Notes under the pieces: generated by a model
Databases searched by the model: none
What the model was told of the DNA's origin: nothing
Seen by the model: the letters and a program-made list of their open reading frames with translations, nothing else
Translations under genes and position numbers: made by a program
Source of the DNA: Lysobacterales bacterium
GTDB taxonomy: Bacteria; Pseudomonadota; Gammaproteobacteria; Xanthomonadales; Ahniellaceae
Direction of reading: 5' to 3'
Assembly (NCBI GenBank): GCA_016721845.1
Contig: JADKHK010000013.1
Location: 1,346,501-1,410,500, forward strand
DNA: 64,000 nt
In this document: positions 1-11,324 of the stretch, piece by piece
How positions within the stretch are numbered: position 1 is the stretch's first letter
Layout of the letters: each line of letters starts with the position of its first letter

Positions 1-2689
<2,689 letters not shown>

Positions 2690-2690
<1 letters not shown>

Positions 2691-2708
2691 CGCGGGTTCC
2701 GTCCGCGC
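2690..2708 (+). terminator. Weak GC hairpin after metH
   Basis: GCGCGG (2690-2695) pairs with CCGCGC (2703-2708) around a 7-base loop, starting at the last base of the metH stop codon. There is no T-run, so intrinsic termination is doubtful. Confidence 0.25.
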
Positions 2709-2780
2709 ATGCGGCGGCAGGTCCGTCGGTACAATCGTGACTTCAGGAATGATGGGCAACGACCGGGGACTGACATCCAC

Positions 2781-4541
2781 ATGCCGCTGATGCGCTATGC
2801 CCGACCTGCGTTGCCGATGCGTCTGTGCATCGCGGTGCGGCGCGCGCTGTGGTGTCTGTTGTGGATGCTGGGCGCGGTCCCCGCGGGCGCGGCACCGCTG
2901 CTGCTGGAGGATGCGACGCCGATTCACGACGCGTGGCCGTACGTGCAGGTGCTGTCCGACCCCGATCGCTCGATCGATGCCGACGAGGCGCTTCGACGCC
3001 TCGCGGACTTCAAGCCGCCCGCCTCGCCGCATGCCGGCATGGGCTTCCGCAACGATGCGCTTTGGTTTCATCTGCCGGTTGCGGTTCCGCCCGGTGCAAG
3101 TGGCCGCTGGGTCCTGGAAATCGACTACGCCTTGCTGAACCGCACCGACGTCTTCGTGGCCCGCGAAGGCCGCACCGAGCACGTCGCAACGATGGGCAGC
3201 TTGTTGCCGTTCCGCGATCGTCCGCTGGGTTCGCGCACGCCGGCGGTAATGCTAGACCTTCAGCCGGGCCAGAACACCGACATCCTGTTTCGCGTCGATA
3301 CCCGCAGCTCGGTGATCGTGCCGGTGAAATTCCTGAGTCCGGCGGCGTTTCACTCGCATGCCAATCACGAGTTCCTGCTGCAGGGGGTGCTGATCGCGAT
3401 CGGCTTTTGCCTGCTGGTCTTCAGTGTGCAGCAGTGGATCAACCTGAAGGACGCGGTATACGGAAAATATGCGGCCGTGATCGTCTGCCACCTGTTGTTC
3501 AACATGCACTTGTTCGGCCTGGGTGCGATCTACCTGTGGACCGACCGGCCCTGGATCGAAGTGCACATGGCCGGCCTTTCGTTGCTGCTGGTCTCGGCGA
3601 CGCTGGCCTTGTTCGTGGAGGCCGTGCTGGCGGACGACTTGCATCCGCGTGCACGCTTGGCGCTGAAAGTGCTTGCGGCCGCACTCGCGATTTTCGCGCT
3701 GCTGTTCGCGCTGGACTGGATGAACAACCGATGGCTGGGCGTAGTCTCCGCCGTGTTCGGGCTGATGCCGGCGCTGATCGGCCTGCGCGGCGCCATCGCC
3801 CGGGTGCGTCGCGGCGACAGCGTCGGCACCTATTTCATCGTGGCCTGGACCGGCTATTTCCTGACCGGTGTGATCCTGTCGCTGACCATCAACGGTCACA
3901 TCGGCGTGAATTTCTGGACCTTGCATGCGCTGCAGTTTGGCGCGACCTTCGACATGCTGCTGTTCATGCGCATCGTCATCCTGCGCACCGCCGCCGAGCA
4001 TCGTGTGGCGCAACAGGCCCGACTCGAGCGCGACATGATGAAGTCGCTCGCCAACACCGACTCGCTGACGGCGCTGAAGAACCGGCGCGGCTTGAACGAG
4101 GCGCTCGTGACCCTGGTGCCGCGTGCGACCACGGAGCGGTTGCTGGCGATCTACATGCTCGACCTCGACGGCTTCAAGCCGGTCAATGACCTCTACGGGC
4201 ATGACGTCGGTGACGAACTGCTGGTCGCCATCGCCGGCCGCCTGACCGCCACGGTGCAATCCCGCGACATCGTCGCGCGCGTGGGCGGCGACGAATTCGT
4301 GATCGTCGCCACCGAACTGGCCAGCGTGGCGACGGCGGCCGATCTCGGTCAGCGCTTGCTGGCCGCGTTCCAGGCGCCCTTCCGGCAAGGTGAACTGGAT
4401 TGCCGGGTCGGTGTGACGATCGGCTATGTGCTGGTGCCGCAGGACGGCACCCAGATCGCCGACCTGCTCAAGGCCGCCGATGCGGCGATGTATGCGGGCA
4501 AGCAGCGCGGCAAGGGCGTCGCAGTGCGCGGTGCGCTCTAG
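2781..4541 (+). CDS. 7TM-DISM sensor diguanylate cyclase
   Basis: Predicted membrane-bound enzyme making cyclic di-GMP from two GTP. After a signal-like hydrophobic segment comes a periplasmic beta-rich domain (7TMR-DISMED2 type, about residues 40-160), then a block of seven predicted membrane helices (about 190-400), then a GGDEF domain with GGDEF intact near residue 502. The position of the inhibitory RxxD site reads QSRD, so product feedback is not obvious. Start codons at 2781, 2790 and 2817 are possible; 2781 follows a GGGGAC stretch and the upstream 2709 start has no convincing leader. It stands alone between metH and a convergent gene. The ligand is unknown. Confidence 0.88.
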   Translation: MPLMRYARPALPMRLCIAVRRALWCLLWMLGAVPAGAAPLLLEDATPIHDAWPYVQVLSDPDRSIDADEALRRLADFKPPASPHAGMGFRNDALWFHLPVAVPPGASGRWVLEIDYALLNRTDVFVAREGRTEHVATMGSLLPFRDRPLGSRTPAVMLDLQPGQNTDILFRVDTRSSVIVPVKFLSPAAFHSHANHEFLLQGVLIAIGFCLLVFSVQQWINLKDAVYGKYAAVIVCHLLFNMHLFGLGAIYLWTDRPWIEVHMAGLSLLLVSATLALFVEAVLADDLHPRARLALKVLAAALAIFALLFALDWMNNRWLGVVSAVFGLMPALIGLRGAIARVRRGDSVGTYFIVAWTGYFLTGVILSLTINGHIGVNFWTLHALQFGATFDMLLFMRIVILRTAAEHRVAQQARLERDMMKSLANTDSLTALKNRRGLNEALVTLVPRATTERLLAIYMLDLDGFKPVNDLYGHDVGDELLVAIAGRLTATVQSRDIVARVGGDEFVIVATELASVATAADLGQRLLAAFQAPFRQGELDCRVGVTIGYVLVPQDGTQIADLLKAADAAMYAGKQRGKGVAVRGAL

Positions 4542-4558
4542 GTCCGGACATCCGGACC
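4541..4558. terminator. Bidirectional hairpin between convergent genes
   Basis: GGTCCGG (4541-4547), loop ACAT, CCGGACC (4552-4558): a perfect 7-bp stem in the gap between two convergent genes. No T-run on either side, so this is a likely but not classical terminator. Confidence 0.45.
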
Positions 4559-4562
4559 TCGA

Positions 4563-5885
4563 TCACTCGAAACCGTCGCTGAAGATCGCGTACAGCACAC
4601 TTTCCTCGATGCCGACGAACACGTCCTGGCTGCTGTTGCCATCGCCAGGATCGAGATTGGACGCCGCCGAGTCGAACACGACGACATCGCCGCTGTCGCT
4701 CAAGTCGATCACGGTGCCGGAAGCGCCATTGCCATCGGCATTGCCCGGCGTGCTGCTGAGTCGGAAGAACGCGCCGTCGCTGCCGCGTCGGAACCAGACT
4801 TGCTGGCTGACACCGACCAGGCTGCTCGCGCAGTTCATCGCGATGTCGGCATCGTCGCTGACGCGCGGTTCGGCGCACGCGGCCGTGGTCGGCGGCGCCG
4901 GAATGCTGGTCGTGGTGTTGCTCTGGCGGTCACGCAGGAAGATGCGGCTGGGACCGATGCCGGCACCGGTCTGGAACGAGCGGAACGCCACGTAGCGCGC
5001 GTTCGGCGAGATCGAGGGCTGGTCGGCGGCGGCATTGAAGGGCGTGCCGTTGCTGAAGCGACTCAGCAGCGTCGTCGTGCCCGCCGTGCGATCGCGCAGG
5101 TACACGTCTTCGATGGTGCCGGAGTTGGCACCATCCAGCGTCGCATCGGCGGCGAACACGACGTAACGACCGTCACCGGACACGGCATGGTTCGACAAGG
5201 CGCGACTCCAGCCGGCGATCTGCACTTCGTTCGAATCGACGCTGATGCGTTCGGTCGGGCCGAGTTGGCCGCCATCGACATTGACGATGAAGGTGTCCGG
5301 TGCGCTGTTGCTGTCATTCGCGATCAGGTTCGATGCGTCCGACCAGAACGCGACGAAGCGGCCGTCTCCCGAAGTCGATGCATACCGCGACGCGCCATTC
5401 GGCGCCACGCCGCCGAGGCCACGACTCACCAGCAAGGTATCGAACCCGACTTCGTTTTGCGGCAGCGCGATCTGGAAGCTCGCATAGATGTCGCTGAAGT
5501 TGCCCTGCGTGCCACCGAGATTGGTCGCCAGCGTCTCGAATGCGACCACGGTGCCGCTGTTCGATGCCGACGGCGCAAAGCAGTTGCCATTGCCGAGCCC
5601 GGACAGCGCCAGCACCAGCGACAGCTCCGGTGGCGTCGCTGCCGACGTGTCGGCGCGATAGAGATTCAACGCACCGTTGGCCATCGGCCCGAGATTGTTC
5701 GACGTCGACACGAAGAAGATGAAACGCCCGTCCCCCGACACCGCCGGATCACGCGTCCCCGCCACCGGCTCGGCACTCGTCACCGGATTCAGGATTCGCC
5801 CGGCCAGCACCGGATCGGCAACCAACGGCCCCGCGCCCAGCAGCGCACCCAACCCGACCAGCACCGCGCTCTTTGCACGCCACAT
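4563..5885 (-). CDS. Secreted beta-propeller (PD40/TolB-like repeat) protein
   Basis: 440 residues, starting with a signal peptide (about the first 24 residues, ending near LVADPVLA). The rest is a run of repeats containing SGDGRFVAF, NARYVAF and SGDGRYVVF, the pattern of PD40/WD40-like blades in TolB-type propellers. The C-terminus ends IFSDGFE after a short spacer. From memory, -DGFE ends recur on secreted proteins of this bacterial group and may be a sorting or anchoring tag; that is not shown here. No catalytic motif was seen. It is a single gene convergent with the diguanylate cyclase. Function unknown. Confidence 0.8.
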   Translation of the reverse strand: MWRAKSAVLVGLGALLGAGPLVADPVLAGRILNPVTSAEPVAGTRDPAVSGDGRFIFFVSTSNNLGPMANGALNLYRADTSAATPPELSLVLALSGLGNGNCFAPSASNSGTVVAFETLATNLGGTQGNFSDIYASFQIALPQNEVGFDTLLVSRGLGGVAPNGASRYASTSGDGRFVAFWSDASNLIANDSNSAPDTFIVNVDGGQLGPTERISVDSNEVQIAGWSRALSNHAVSGDGRYVVFAADATLDGANSGTIEDVYLRDRTAGTTTLLSRFSNGTPFNAAADQPSISPNARYVAFRSFQTGAGIGPSRIFLRDRQSNTTTSIPAPPTTAACAEPRVSDDADIAMNCASSLVGVSQQVWFRRGSDGAFFRLSSTPGNADGNGASGTVIDLSDSGDVVVFDSAASNLDPGDGNSSQDVFVGIEESVLYAIFSDGFE

Positions 5886-5959
5886 CGCCCTTCTCCTCCT
5901 GATGTGGTCACGCTATACGCAATTCCGATCGAGCGATTGTCATGGGTCATGAAACCCGA

Positions 5960-7009
5960 TCATCGCTCCGCAGCGAGCAATGCGGCTTGATCCGGCGCCG
6001 TCGCGCGCAGGGCCCGCAATCCTTCGTCGGCGCGCTTGCGCCAACCGGGCCCGCGTTCGCGCGCGTCCTGCCAAGCCGCCATCAGCGGATCTAGGTCGGT
6101 GTTCGCGAAATACTCGATCAGCGACGCCGCCTGCGCGACATCCTTGCCGATCTTGGCGCGATAAGCGCCGCTGCGTTCGGCGATCACCAGCAGCTTGTGC
6201 ACCGCATAACGTGCCGGCGCCGGAAGACTGACGACGACGCAGCGACCGGTCGGGTCGAACAGCGTCGCCTGTTCGATACCTTCGAGCGAGAACTCCATGA
6301 AGCGCAACGGCTGCAGCGCGACGTCGAGGTGCTCGATATGGATCGGGTCATCACTACGCCCGGTCTTCGGCGTCAGGAAGTCGATCTGGAACTCGGGCTC
6401 GTCCTTCTTGCGATAACTGGCACCGGCTTGGCCACGATACTGAACGAGCGGCAGAAACCCCTCCCCCATCGTCGTCAGCGCGGCGTGTGGTGTCGAATCG
6501 ACCGTGGCCGGCAAGGCAATCGAGACGTTTCGCCCCGCATGCGCGAAGTCGACATCGGCCGTTTGGTCGGAGCCGACCCATTGCAGTCCCAACTGGTTCG
6601 CATACGCCAGAAATGCATGCGTGCCGATCAGCACGCCGCCGGCGCGGAAGAAGCCGAACTCGTTGAGCCGCAGGATCACCGACAAGTGTTTGCGCTGAAC
6701 CGTGGCATTGCCGAGCGAGCTCGCACTCTTCGCCAGCGGCTTCAGGTTGTCGACTGGCGCCGCGGCCCGCGCGCGCTCCACCAGCGCGCGTACGTCGGAC
6801 GAATCCGGTCCCACGTAGATCTGGCGAACACGCTGGTCGGGCTCGCGAAACGCGAAATACCACTGCGTCGTGCCACGCACCTTTTTGGTCGCGAAACTGC
6901 CCTGCAGATGCGACACGTCCCGAGCCAACTCCAACGCCATCGCCGCCGCATGCACCTGCGCATACGCCGTCGACGCCGACACCGGAAGCTCGCGGTAGAA
7001 CTTGGGCAT
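5960..7009 (-). CDS. Nucleotidyltransferase-fold protein (GSU2403-like)
   Basis: 349 residues. The central part has the GTHAFLAYANQLG stretch followed by TADVDFA, which resembles the G-x-x-A and D-x-D elements of minimal nucleotidyltransferases; the overall make-up fits the GSU2403/NTP_transf_8 group, whose substrate is not known. The N-terminal 80 residues (FATKKVRGTTQWYF) look like a small beta domain. It lies just downstream of an Mrr-type endonuclease on the same strand, with 45 bp between them. That gap contains an AT-rich palindrome 8 bp upstream of the start codon. Related folds act as toxins in AbiE-type systems, but no partner antitoxin is visible. Confidence 0.7.
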   Translation of the reverse strand: MPKFYRELPVSASTAYAQVHAAAMALELARDVSHLQGSFATKKVRGTTQWYFAFREPDQRVRQIYVGPDSSDVRALVERARAAAPVDNLKPLAKSASSLGNATVQRKHLSVILRLNEFGFFRAGGVLIGTHAFLAYANQLGLQWVGSDQTADVDFAHAGRNVSIALPATVDSTPHAALTTMGEGFLPLVQYRGQAGASYRKKDEPEFQIDFLTPKTGRSDDPIHIEHLDVALQPLRFMEFSLEGIEQATLFDPTGRCVVVSLPAPARYAVHKLLVIAERSGAYRAKIGKDVAQAASLIEYFANTDLDPLMAAWQDARERGPGWRKRADEGLRALRATAPDQAALLAAER

Positions 7010-7016
7010 AGCGCGT

Positions 7017-7044
7017 TATACAACAAATTTATTTTTGTTGTATA
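7017..7044 (-). promoter_or_regulatory. AT-rich operator-like palindrome
   Basis: TATACAACAAA (7017-7027) and TTTGTTGTATA (7034-7044) form a perfect 11-bp inverted repeat with a 6-base centre. It stands out in GC-rich DNA, directly upstream of the nucleotidyltransferase-like gene, as expected for a repressor site overlapping its promoter. Confidence 0.5.
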
Positions 7045-7054
7045 GCAAGGAAAT

Positions 7055-8062
7055 TCATGCAGGCCAATAGAGCCGCTTCAACGGAATCAATCGACGACTG
7101 TCGGAATCCATGCGCTCGTAGTAGTCGAGCACCGTCTTCACCAGATCGTCTAGATCCATCAGCATCAACGGAATTGTCGCTCGATCAGCCTCATAGCGGG
7201 CCTCTTTGGTAAAACCGCCGCTGCTGACATACAAACCTTTGTCCTCCCGATGCCGACCACCCAGAAAGCTGCGAATCTCCTGCGCACCCATTAAACTGTT
7301 TGGCCGATGCTTGACTTCCACCACGATACGCGGGCTCTCGAAACCGAAACCGTCCGGCGACGCCACGATGTCCTTTCCACGGTCAGCACCAGGAGGAGAA
7401 ACACGAGTTTTGTAACCCATGGCTCTCAAGAGCCCAGCAACCAACTCCTGCATCTCGTCCCACGACAAGCGGATCAGTCGATCCTTGATGAACTCAGCGC
7501 TCTTGTTCTGAATGTCGCGATAAATGTCCTCAACTTGCTGAACATCTTCGGTGTCGTCGGCTCGAAGACTGGATGTCTGCAAACCGGACCCACTGGTCGC
7601 CACGCGTTCAATTTCGCTCGCGACATCCGGCGATAACAGAAACAACGTGGCAATAGCGCCCAAGCTGTTACGCGCTGAAACGGAGAGCGCATCCCGATAG
7701 ACCTGACCGCGCCAGTCAACGTCGCGGACATTTGGGCCATTCGGCTGTTTCGAATCATGCCGATAGTCGCTCCGAATCGTTCCAATGAGGTACTTTCGTT
7801 CGGCCGGATCATAAGTAACCACGCCGTCACCGATCTTCATCTCACGAACGAATCGGAAAACCATACCCGCAGAAGTTGAGGTCTGTGCCTTGGTGTTGTC
7901 CAGGTACACACGACCGATCTGGCGCACAAAATCGTCGCGCGACTTCAACGCCGACATGTCCCCCATTTCCTGCCACCCGATCGAAACCATCGATCGTGAT
8001 TTGAACTCATCGATACGCCAGCCACCCTCTCCAGCTCGAACCATCCACATATTTGCCTTCAT
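7055..8062 (-). CDS. Mrr-type (type IV-like) restriction endonuclease
   Basis: 335 residues. The C-terminal half (about 190-310) is an Mrr catalytic domain of the PD-(D/E)xK fold: LVAGLLRAMGYKTRVSP, then GADRGKDIVA (the catalytic Asp) and VEVKHR (the E-x-K pair), then a QEIRSFLGG helix. The N-terminal 120 residues (WMVRAGEGG, IGWQEMG, ERKYLIGTI) resemble the recognition or EVE-like part seen on related enzymes. Such proteins cut foreign, often modified, DNA. Its codon use and lower GC differ from the flanking housekeeping genes, suggesting transfer. No methylase gene is adjacent, which fits a stand-alone type IV enzyme. Confidence 0.85.
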   Translation of the reverse strand: MKANMWMVRAGEGGWRIDEFKSRSMVSIGWQEMGDMSALKSRDDFVRQIGRVYLDNTKAQTSTSAGMVFRFVREMKIGDGVVTYDPAERKYLIGTIRSDYRHDSKQPNGPNVRDVDWRGQVYRDALSVSARNSLGAIATLFLLSPDVASEIERVATSGSGLQTSSLRADDTEDVQQVEDIYRDIQNKSAEFIKDRLIRLSWDEMQELVAGLLRAMGYKTRVSPPGADRGKDIVASPDGFGFESPRIVVEVKHRPNSLMGAQEIRSFLGGRHREDKGLYVSSGGFTKEARYEADRATIPLMLMDLDDLVKTVLDYYERMDSDSRRLIPLKRLYWPA

Positions 8063-8117
8063 GACGCGGATCCCTGCTCTGCAGACCGGGCAAGGCTAGC
8101 GTACGTAATCGCAGCGT

Positions 8118-9602
8118 TCACTCCCCCGTCTGCAACCGCCACAGCGCGGCGTAGGTGCCGTTTTTCGCGACGAGGTCGTCGTGGGCGCCGGATTCGAGCA
8201 GGCGGCCGTGTTCGATGACGTGGATGCGGTCGGCGTGGCGCACGGTCGAGAGGCGGTGGGCGACAACAATCGTGGTGCGGCCCTTGGAGACGTGGGCGAG
8301 TGAGCGCTGGATCGCGGCTTCGGTTTCGTTGTCGACGGCGGAAGTGGCTTCGTCGAGGATCAGGATGGCGGGATCGCGATAGAGCGCGCGGGCGAGTGCG
8401 ATGCGTTGGCGTTGGCCACCCGACAGATTCGCGCCGCGTTCGCCGACGGCGCTGTCGTAGCCGTTCGGCAAGGCGGCGATGAAGTCGTGCGCCTCGGCGG
8501 CGCGGGCGGCGGCTTCGATGCGGGCGCGGTCCGGCTGGCGTTCGCCGTAGGCGATGTTGTCGGCCACACTGCCGTCGGTCAGGAACGGATCCTGTGCGAC
8601 ATAACCGATGCGTTGCCGCAATGCGACCGGATCGATCGCGGCGATGTCCTCGCCGTCGAGCAGGATGCGCCCGCGGGCCGGATCGTGGAAACGCAGCAGC
8701 AGCTTCAGCAGCGTGCTCTTGCCACTGCCGGTGCCGCCGACCAGCGCGACCGTCTGCGCCGCCGGCACCTCGAGCGTGATGCCGGACAAGGTCGGCGCGT
8801 CGGCATACGCGAAGCCGATGTCGTCGAAACGCAATGCGCCGCGCGGACGCTGTTCGATGCGGCGCGCGCCGCGTTCCGGCACCCGCGTCTCCAGCAAGTC
8901 CATCACCCGATTCACCGAGGCCATCGCGCGCTGGTACAGGTCGGTCATGTCGGCGAGCCGCGTCATCGGCCACAGCAGTCGCTGCGTCAGGTAGACCAGC
9001 GCCGAATAACTGCCGACGCCGATCGCCCCGGTCAACGCCAGGTGACCGCCATACAGCAAGGTCGCGACGAAGCCGGCGAGGATGGCCATGCGGATCACCG
9101 GCGTGATCGCGGCACTGAAACGGATCGCTTCGGCATTGCGCGCGCGGAACTGGTCGGACGCGGCGCGCACATGTTCGCGTTCGAAATCCTCGGCGGTGTA
9201 GGCCTGGATCGTGGCCATGCCGGCGAGGTTGTTGTTGAGCCGGTTCGACACGATGGCCGCTGCATCGCGTGCCGCGACATAACGCGGATACAGCCGCCGC
9301 TGGAACCAGAACGCACCGAACAGGATCAGCGGGATCGGCAGCAAGGCCAGCACCGCGAGATCGCTGGTGATCACGAAAAACACCGCGCCGACCATCAGGC
9401 TGGAACAGAACACCTGGATCAGATCGTTCGCGCCGGTGTTGAGGAAGCGCTCGATCTGGTTCACGTCCTCGTTCATCAGCGCCATCAGCTTGCCGCTGCG
9501 TTCGCGCGCGATGAAATCCGGCGGCAGCCTCTGCACATGCGCATAGGCCGCCTGGCGCAGCTCGTGCTGCAGGTCCTGAGCGAGACCGCGCCATTTCAGC
9601 GC
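8118..9602 (-). pseudogene. ABC exporter, C-terminal part, separated by island insertion
   Basis: About 494 residues: most of a membrane domain, then a complete ATPase domain with Walker A (GGTGSGKST), signature LSGGQRQR, Walker B (ILILDEATS) and the H-loop (VVAHRLST). It lacks the first two membrane helices. These are found on the same strand at 25486-25752, beyond the island, and both pieces meet in frame at the shared GCGCTGAA core. It resembles MsbA/BmrA-like multidrug or lipid exporters. The fragment could start at the TTG at 9605 inside the island end, but without the first helices it is unlikely to work. Confidence 0.88.
9595..9602. repeat. Left crossover core of the island
   Basis: TTCAGCGC, identical to 25478-25485. 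It marks where host exporter sequence (lower coordinates) changes to island sequence. The length suits the strand-exchange region of tyrosine recombinases. Confidence 0.85.
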
Positions 9603-9633
9603 CAACCATTACGTGCGGCGCTGTGATACGCCG

Positions 9634-9658
9634 CCATTACTAGGGTAATGTGGTGACA
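9634..9658. repeat. Left subterminal recombination motif
   Basis: CCATTAC...TGGTGACA at the left end matches, in inverted orientation, TGTCACCA...GTAACGG at 25453-25476. A further CCATTAC lies at 9606-9612, right beside the core. These are likely recombinase or accessory-protein binding sites. Confidence 0.6.
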
Positions 9659-9701
9659 CCGGCTCTTTGCCCCCCTGTCATAGACAAAGCTCTGCCCCTC
9701 T

Positions 9702-9748
9702 GACCGGCAGCAGCCGGTCGGGGGAGGCAAGCGCCCGAGCACGGGCGC
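9702..9748. repeat. Two consecutive hairpins with AGCA loops
   Basis: GACCGGC-AGCA-GCCGGTC (9702-9719) and GCGCCCG-AGCA-CGGGCGC (9731-9748): two perfect 7-bp stems with the same tetraloop, between the island end and the recombinase operon. They may insulate or regulate the operon leader. The rest of 9603-9829 contains no gene that I can support. Confidence 0.6.
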
Positions 9749-9829
9749 GCAGCCTGCGGTTTTGCCTCAACGTCTGCCAGCGCCAGTCAGTGAGAGAACG
9801 GATTGGTATTCGTCGCACAGGAGCGGAAG

Positions 9830-10078
9830 ATGCAAATCGTCATCGAGTCGGAGCGAGATCGTCGGGTGCTGCATTGGCTTGTCGAGCAGGCCGGGGAGGA
9901 GGCTGTGGCGTCTGCATGCCTCCAGCTCGCGGGTCGAAGGCGAGCCTTTCCCAGCAACGTGGCCAAGCTACTCGGGCTTAACCCTCCGAAGGCATTAGCG
10001 CTGGCCTCACGTGAGTCGGCCGCTGCCCACATGGCGGCCATCGCCAAGCTTCTGGGGGTGCCGAGTGGCCAGTCTTGA
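9830..10078 (+). CDS. Small protein leading the gin operon
   Basis: 82 residues from an ATG behind AGGAGCGGAAG, a good ribosome site. The sequence is mostly helical and charged (ESERDRRVLHWLVEQ, RRAFPSNVAKLLGL), which could be a small DNA-binding fold; no family is recognised. Its end overlaps the GTG start of the first recombinase gene by 14 bp, so it is translated as part of that operon. A directionality or regulatory factor for recombination is possible but unproven. Confidence 0.6.
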   Translation: MQIVIESERDRRVLHWLVEQAGEEAVASACLQLAGRRRAFPSNVAKLLGLNPPKALALASRESAAAHMAAIAKLLGVPSGQS

Positions 10079-11324
10079 ACTGATTCAATTCCAGCCGCAC
10101 CTGGCGGAAGTGCTGGAAGGTGAGAGCCCGGATTCGGTCGCGTGGCGTGCGTCGCGAGCCCCTAAGGTTTTGCCAACGATCGTCTGGGCAGACGGCGAAG
10201 GCTGGGGTCAAGCCAACCTTTGGGCGCACCACCTTGCCGCGCAACTCGATCCAAAGACGGTGTTGGCTTCCGTGAAGCACTTGGCCAGCTACGCGCAGTG
10301 GCTGGAAGCCGAAAAGACGGACTGGTGGCACTTCCCTGAGAAGAAAGCGGATCGATGCCTGTTCCGGTTCAAGAAGGCGCTCATCGCCGCACGGGATGCA
10401 CGTGAAATCGCGCCTTCTACTGCCAGCGCCAGAATGGCCGCAGTGGTGCGCTTCTACCGCTGGGCGCACGCAGCGGAATTGATTACCCCGGTTGGCCCGA
10501 TGTGGGACGACCGGCATGTTGCGGTGAAGACCGTGACCACGTTTGGCCTTGAGCGCACCATGCAGGTGATCACAAGCGAACTGGTGATCCGCAACACCAA
10601 GGTCAAAGGCGGCTTCCAGCTGGAAGATGGCGTGCTGCCGGTGAGCGATGAAGGTCGCCGCGACATTCAAGCTTTTGCGGAAGCGAATGCCAGCGAAGAA
10701 TTACGCTTGATGCTGGCGCTTGGCTTCGGGTCGGGGCTCCGGCTAGGCTCCTTGTGCGATCTGAAGGTGGCCACGCTCGAGAACGCCACGACGGATCCGG
10801 CCACAGGCTGGCGACGCATGGCCCTCGGGCCTGCGGCCCACCCGCCTGTCGCGACCAAGTTTGGGGTGAGCGGCAAGGTTCCCATTTGGGATGAGCTGCG
10901 CGCCCGAGCGCTTCAGTACGCCACCAGCACGCGGCGCCTCAAGCGGCAGGCGAAGGCGGCGCCCGAACATCGCGGCCTGCTGTTCCTGAACAAGAACGGC
11001 AAACCCTACTCGCAAGGCGCGGTGACCACCGAGATGTGCCGGCTGCGAAAGGAAGCGCTTGATGCCGGCGTGTCCGTGTTCCGCGACTTCTACTTTCACC
11101 GTTCACGCGCGACCTTCACAACCCTGTTGATGCGGGTGGCGTTGCGCGTGCTGCCGGTGGCAGATGCCATCGATCTGACGCGCGAGTGCGCCCTGCATGC
11201 CGACGAGAAGACCACCTTCGGCTACGTCAAGTTCGTGGAGAAGACGGCGGCGATGAAGGCCCATGCCGACGCCTTCACCGAGGCCTTCCTGGGGCTGGCC
11301 AAGCAGGGAGGAAGCCATGCTTGA
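10065..11324 (+). CDS. ginA: Tyrosine recombinase GinA
   Basis: 419 residues from a GTG start preceded by GGGGGTG; the longer ATG at 10011 lies inside the upstream gene. It has an N-terminal SAM-like core-binding part (about residues 60-130) and a catalytic domain with the box I Arg in GSGLRLGSL, the box II HRSR, and a His ten positions before the presumed nucleophilic Tyr in LHADEKTTFGY. All main catalytic residues are present. It is the first of three recombinases that together move the island. The ginB start overlaps its stop. Confidence 0.88.
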   Translation: MASLELIQFQPHLAEVLEGESPDSVAWRASRAPKVLPTIVWADGEGWGQANLWAHHLAAQLDPKTVLASVKHLASYAQWLEAEKTDWWHFPEKKADRCLFRFKKALIAARDAREIAPSTASARMAAVVRFYRWAHAAELITPVGPMWDDRHVAVKTVTTFGLERTMQVITSELVIRNTKVKGGFQLEDGVLPVSDEGRRDIQAFAEANASEELRLMLALGFGSGLRLGSLCDLKVATLENATTDPATGWRRMALGPAAHPPVATKFGVSGKVPIWDELRARALQYATSTRRLKRQAKAAPEHRGLLFLNKNGKPYSQGAVTTEMCRLRKEALDAGVSVFRDFYFHRSRATFTTLLMRVALRVLPVADAIDLTRECALHADEKTTFGYVKFVEKTAAMKAHADAFTEAFLGLAKQGGSHA

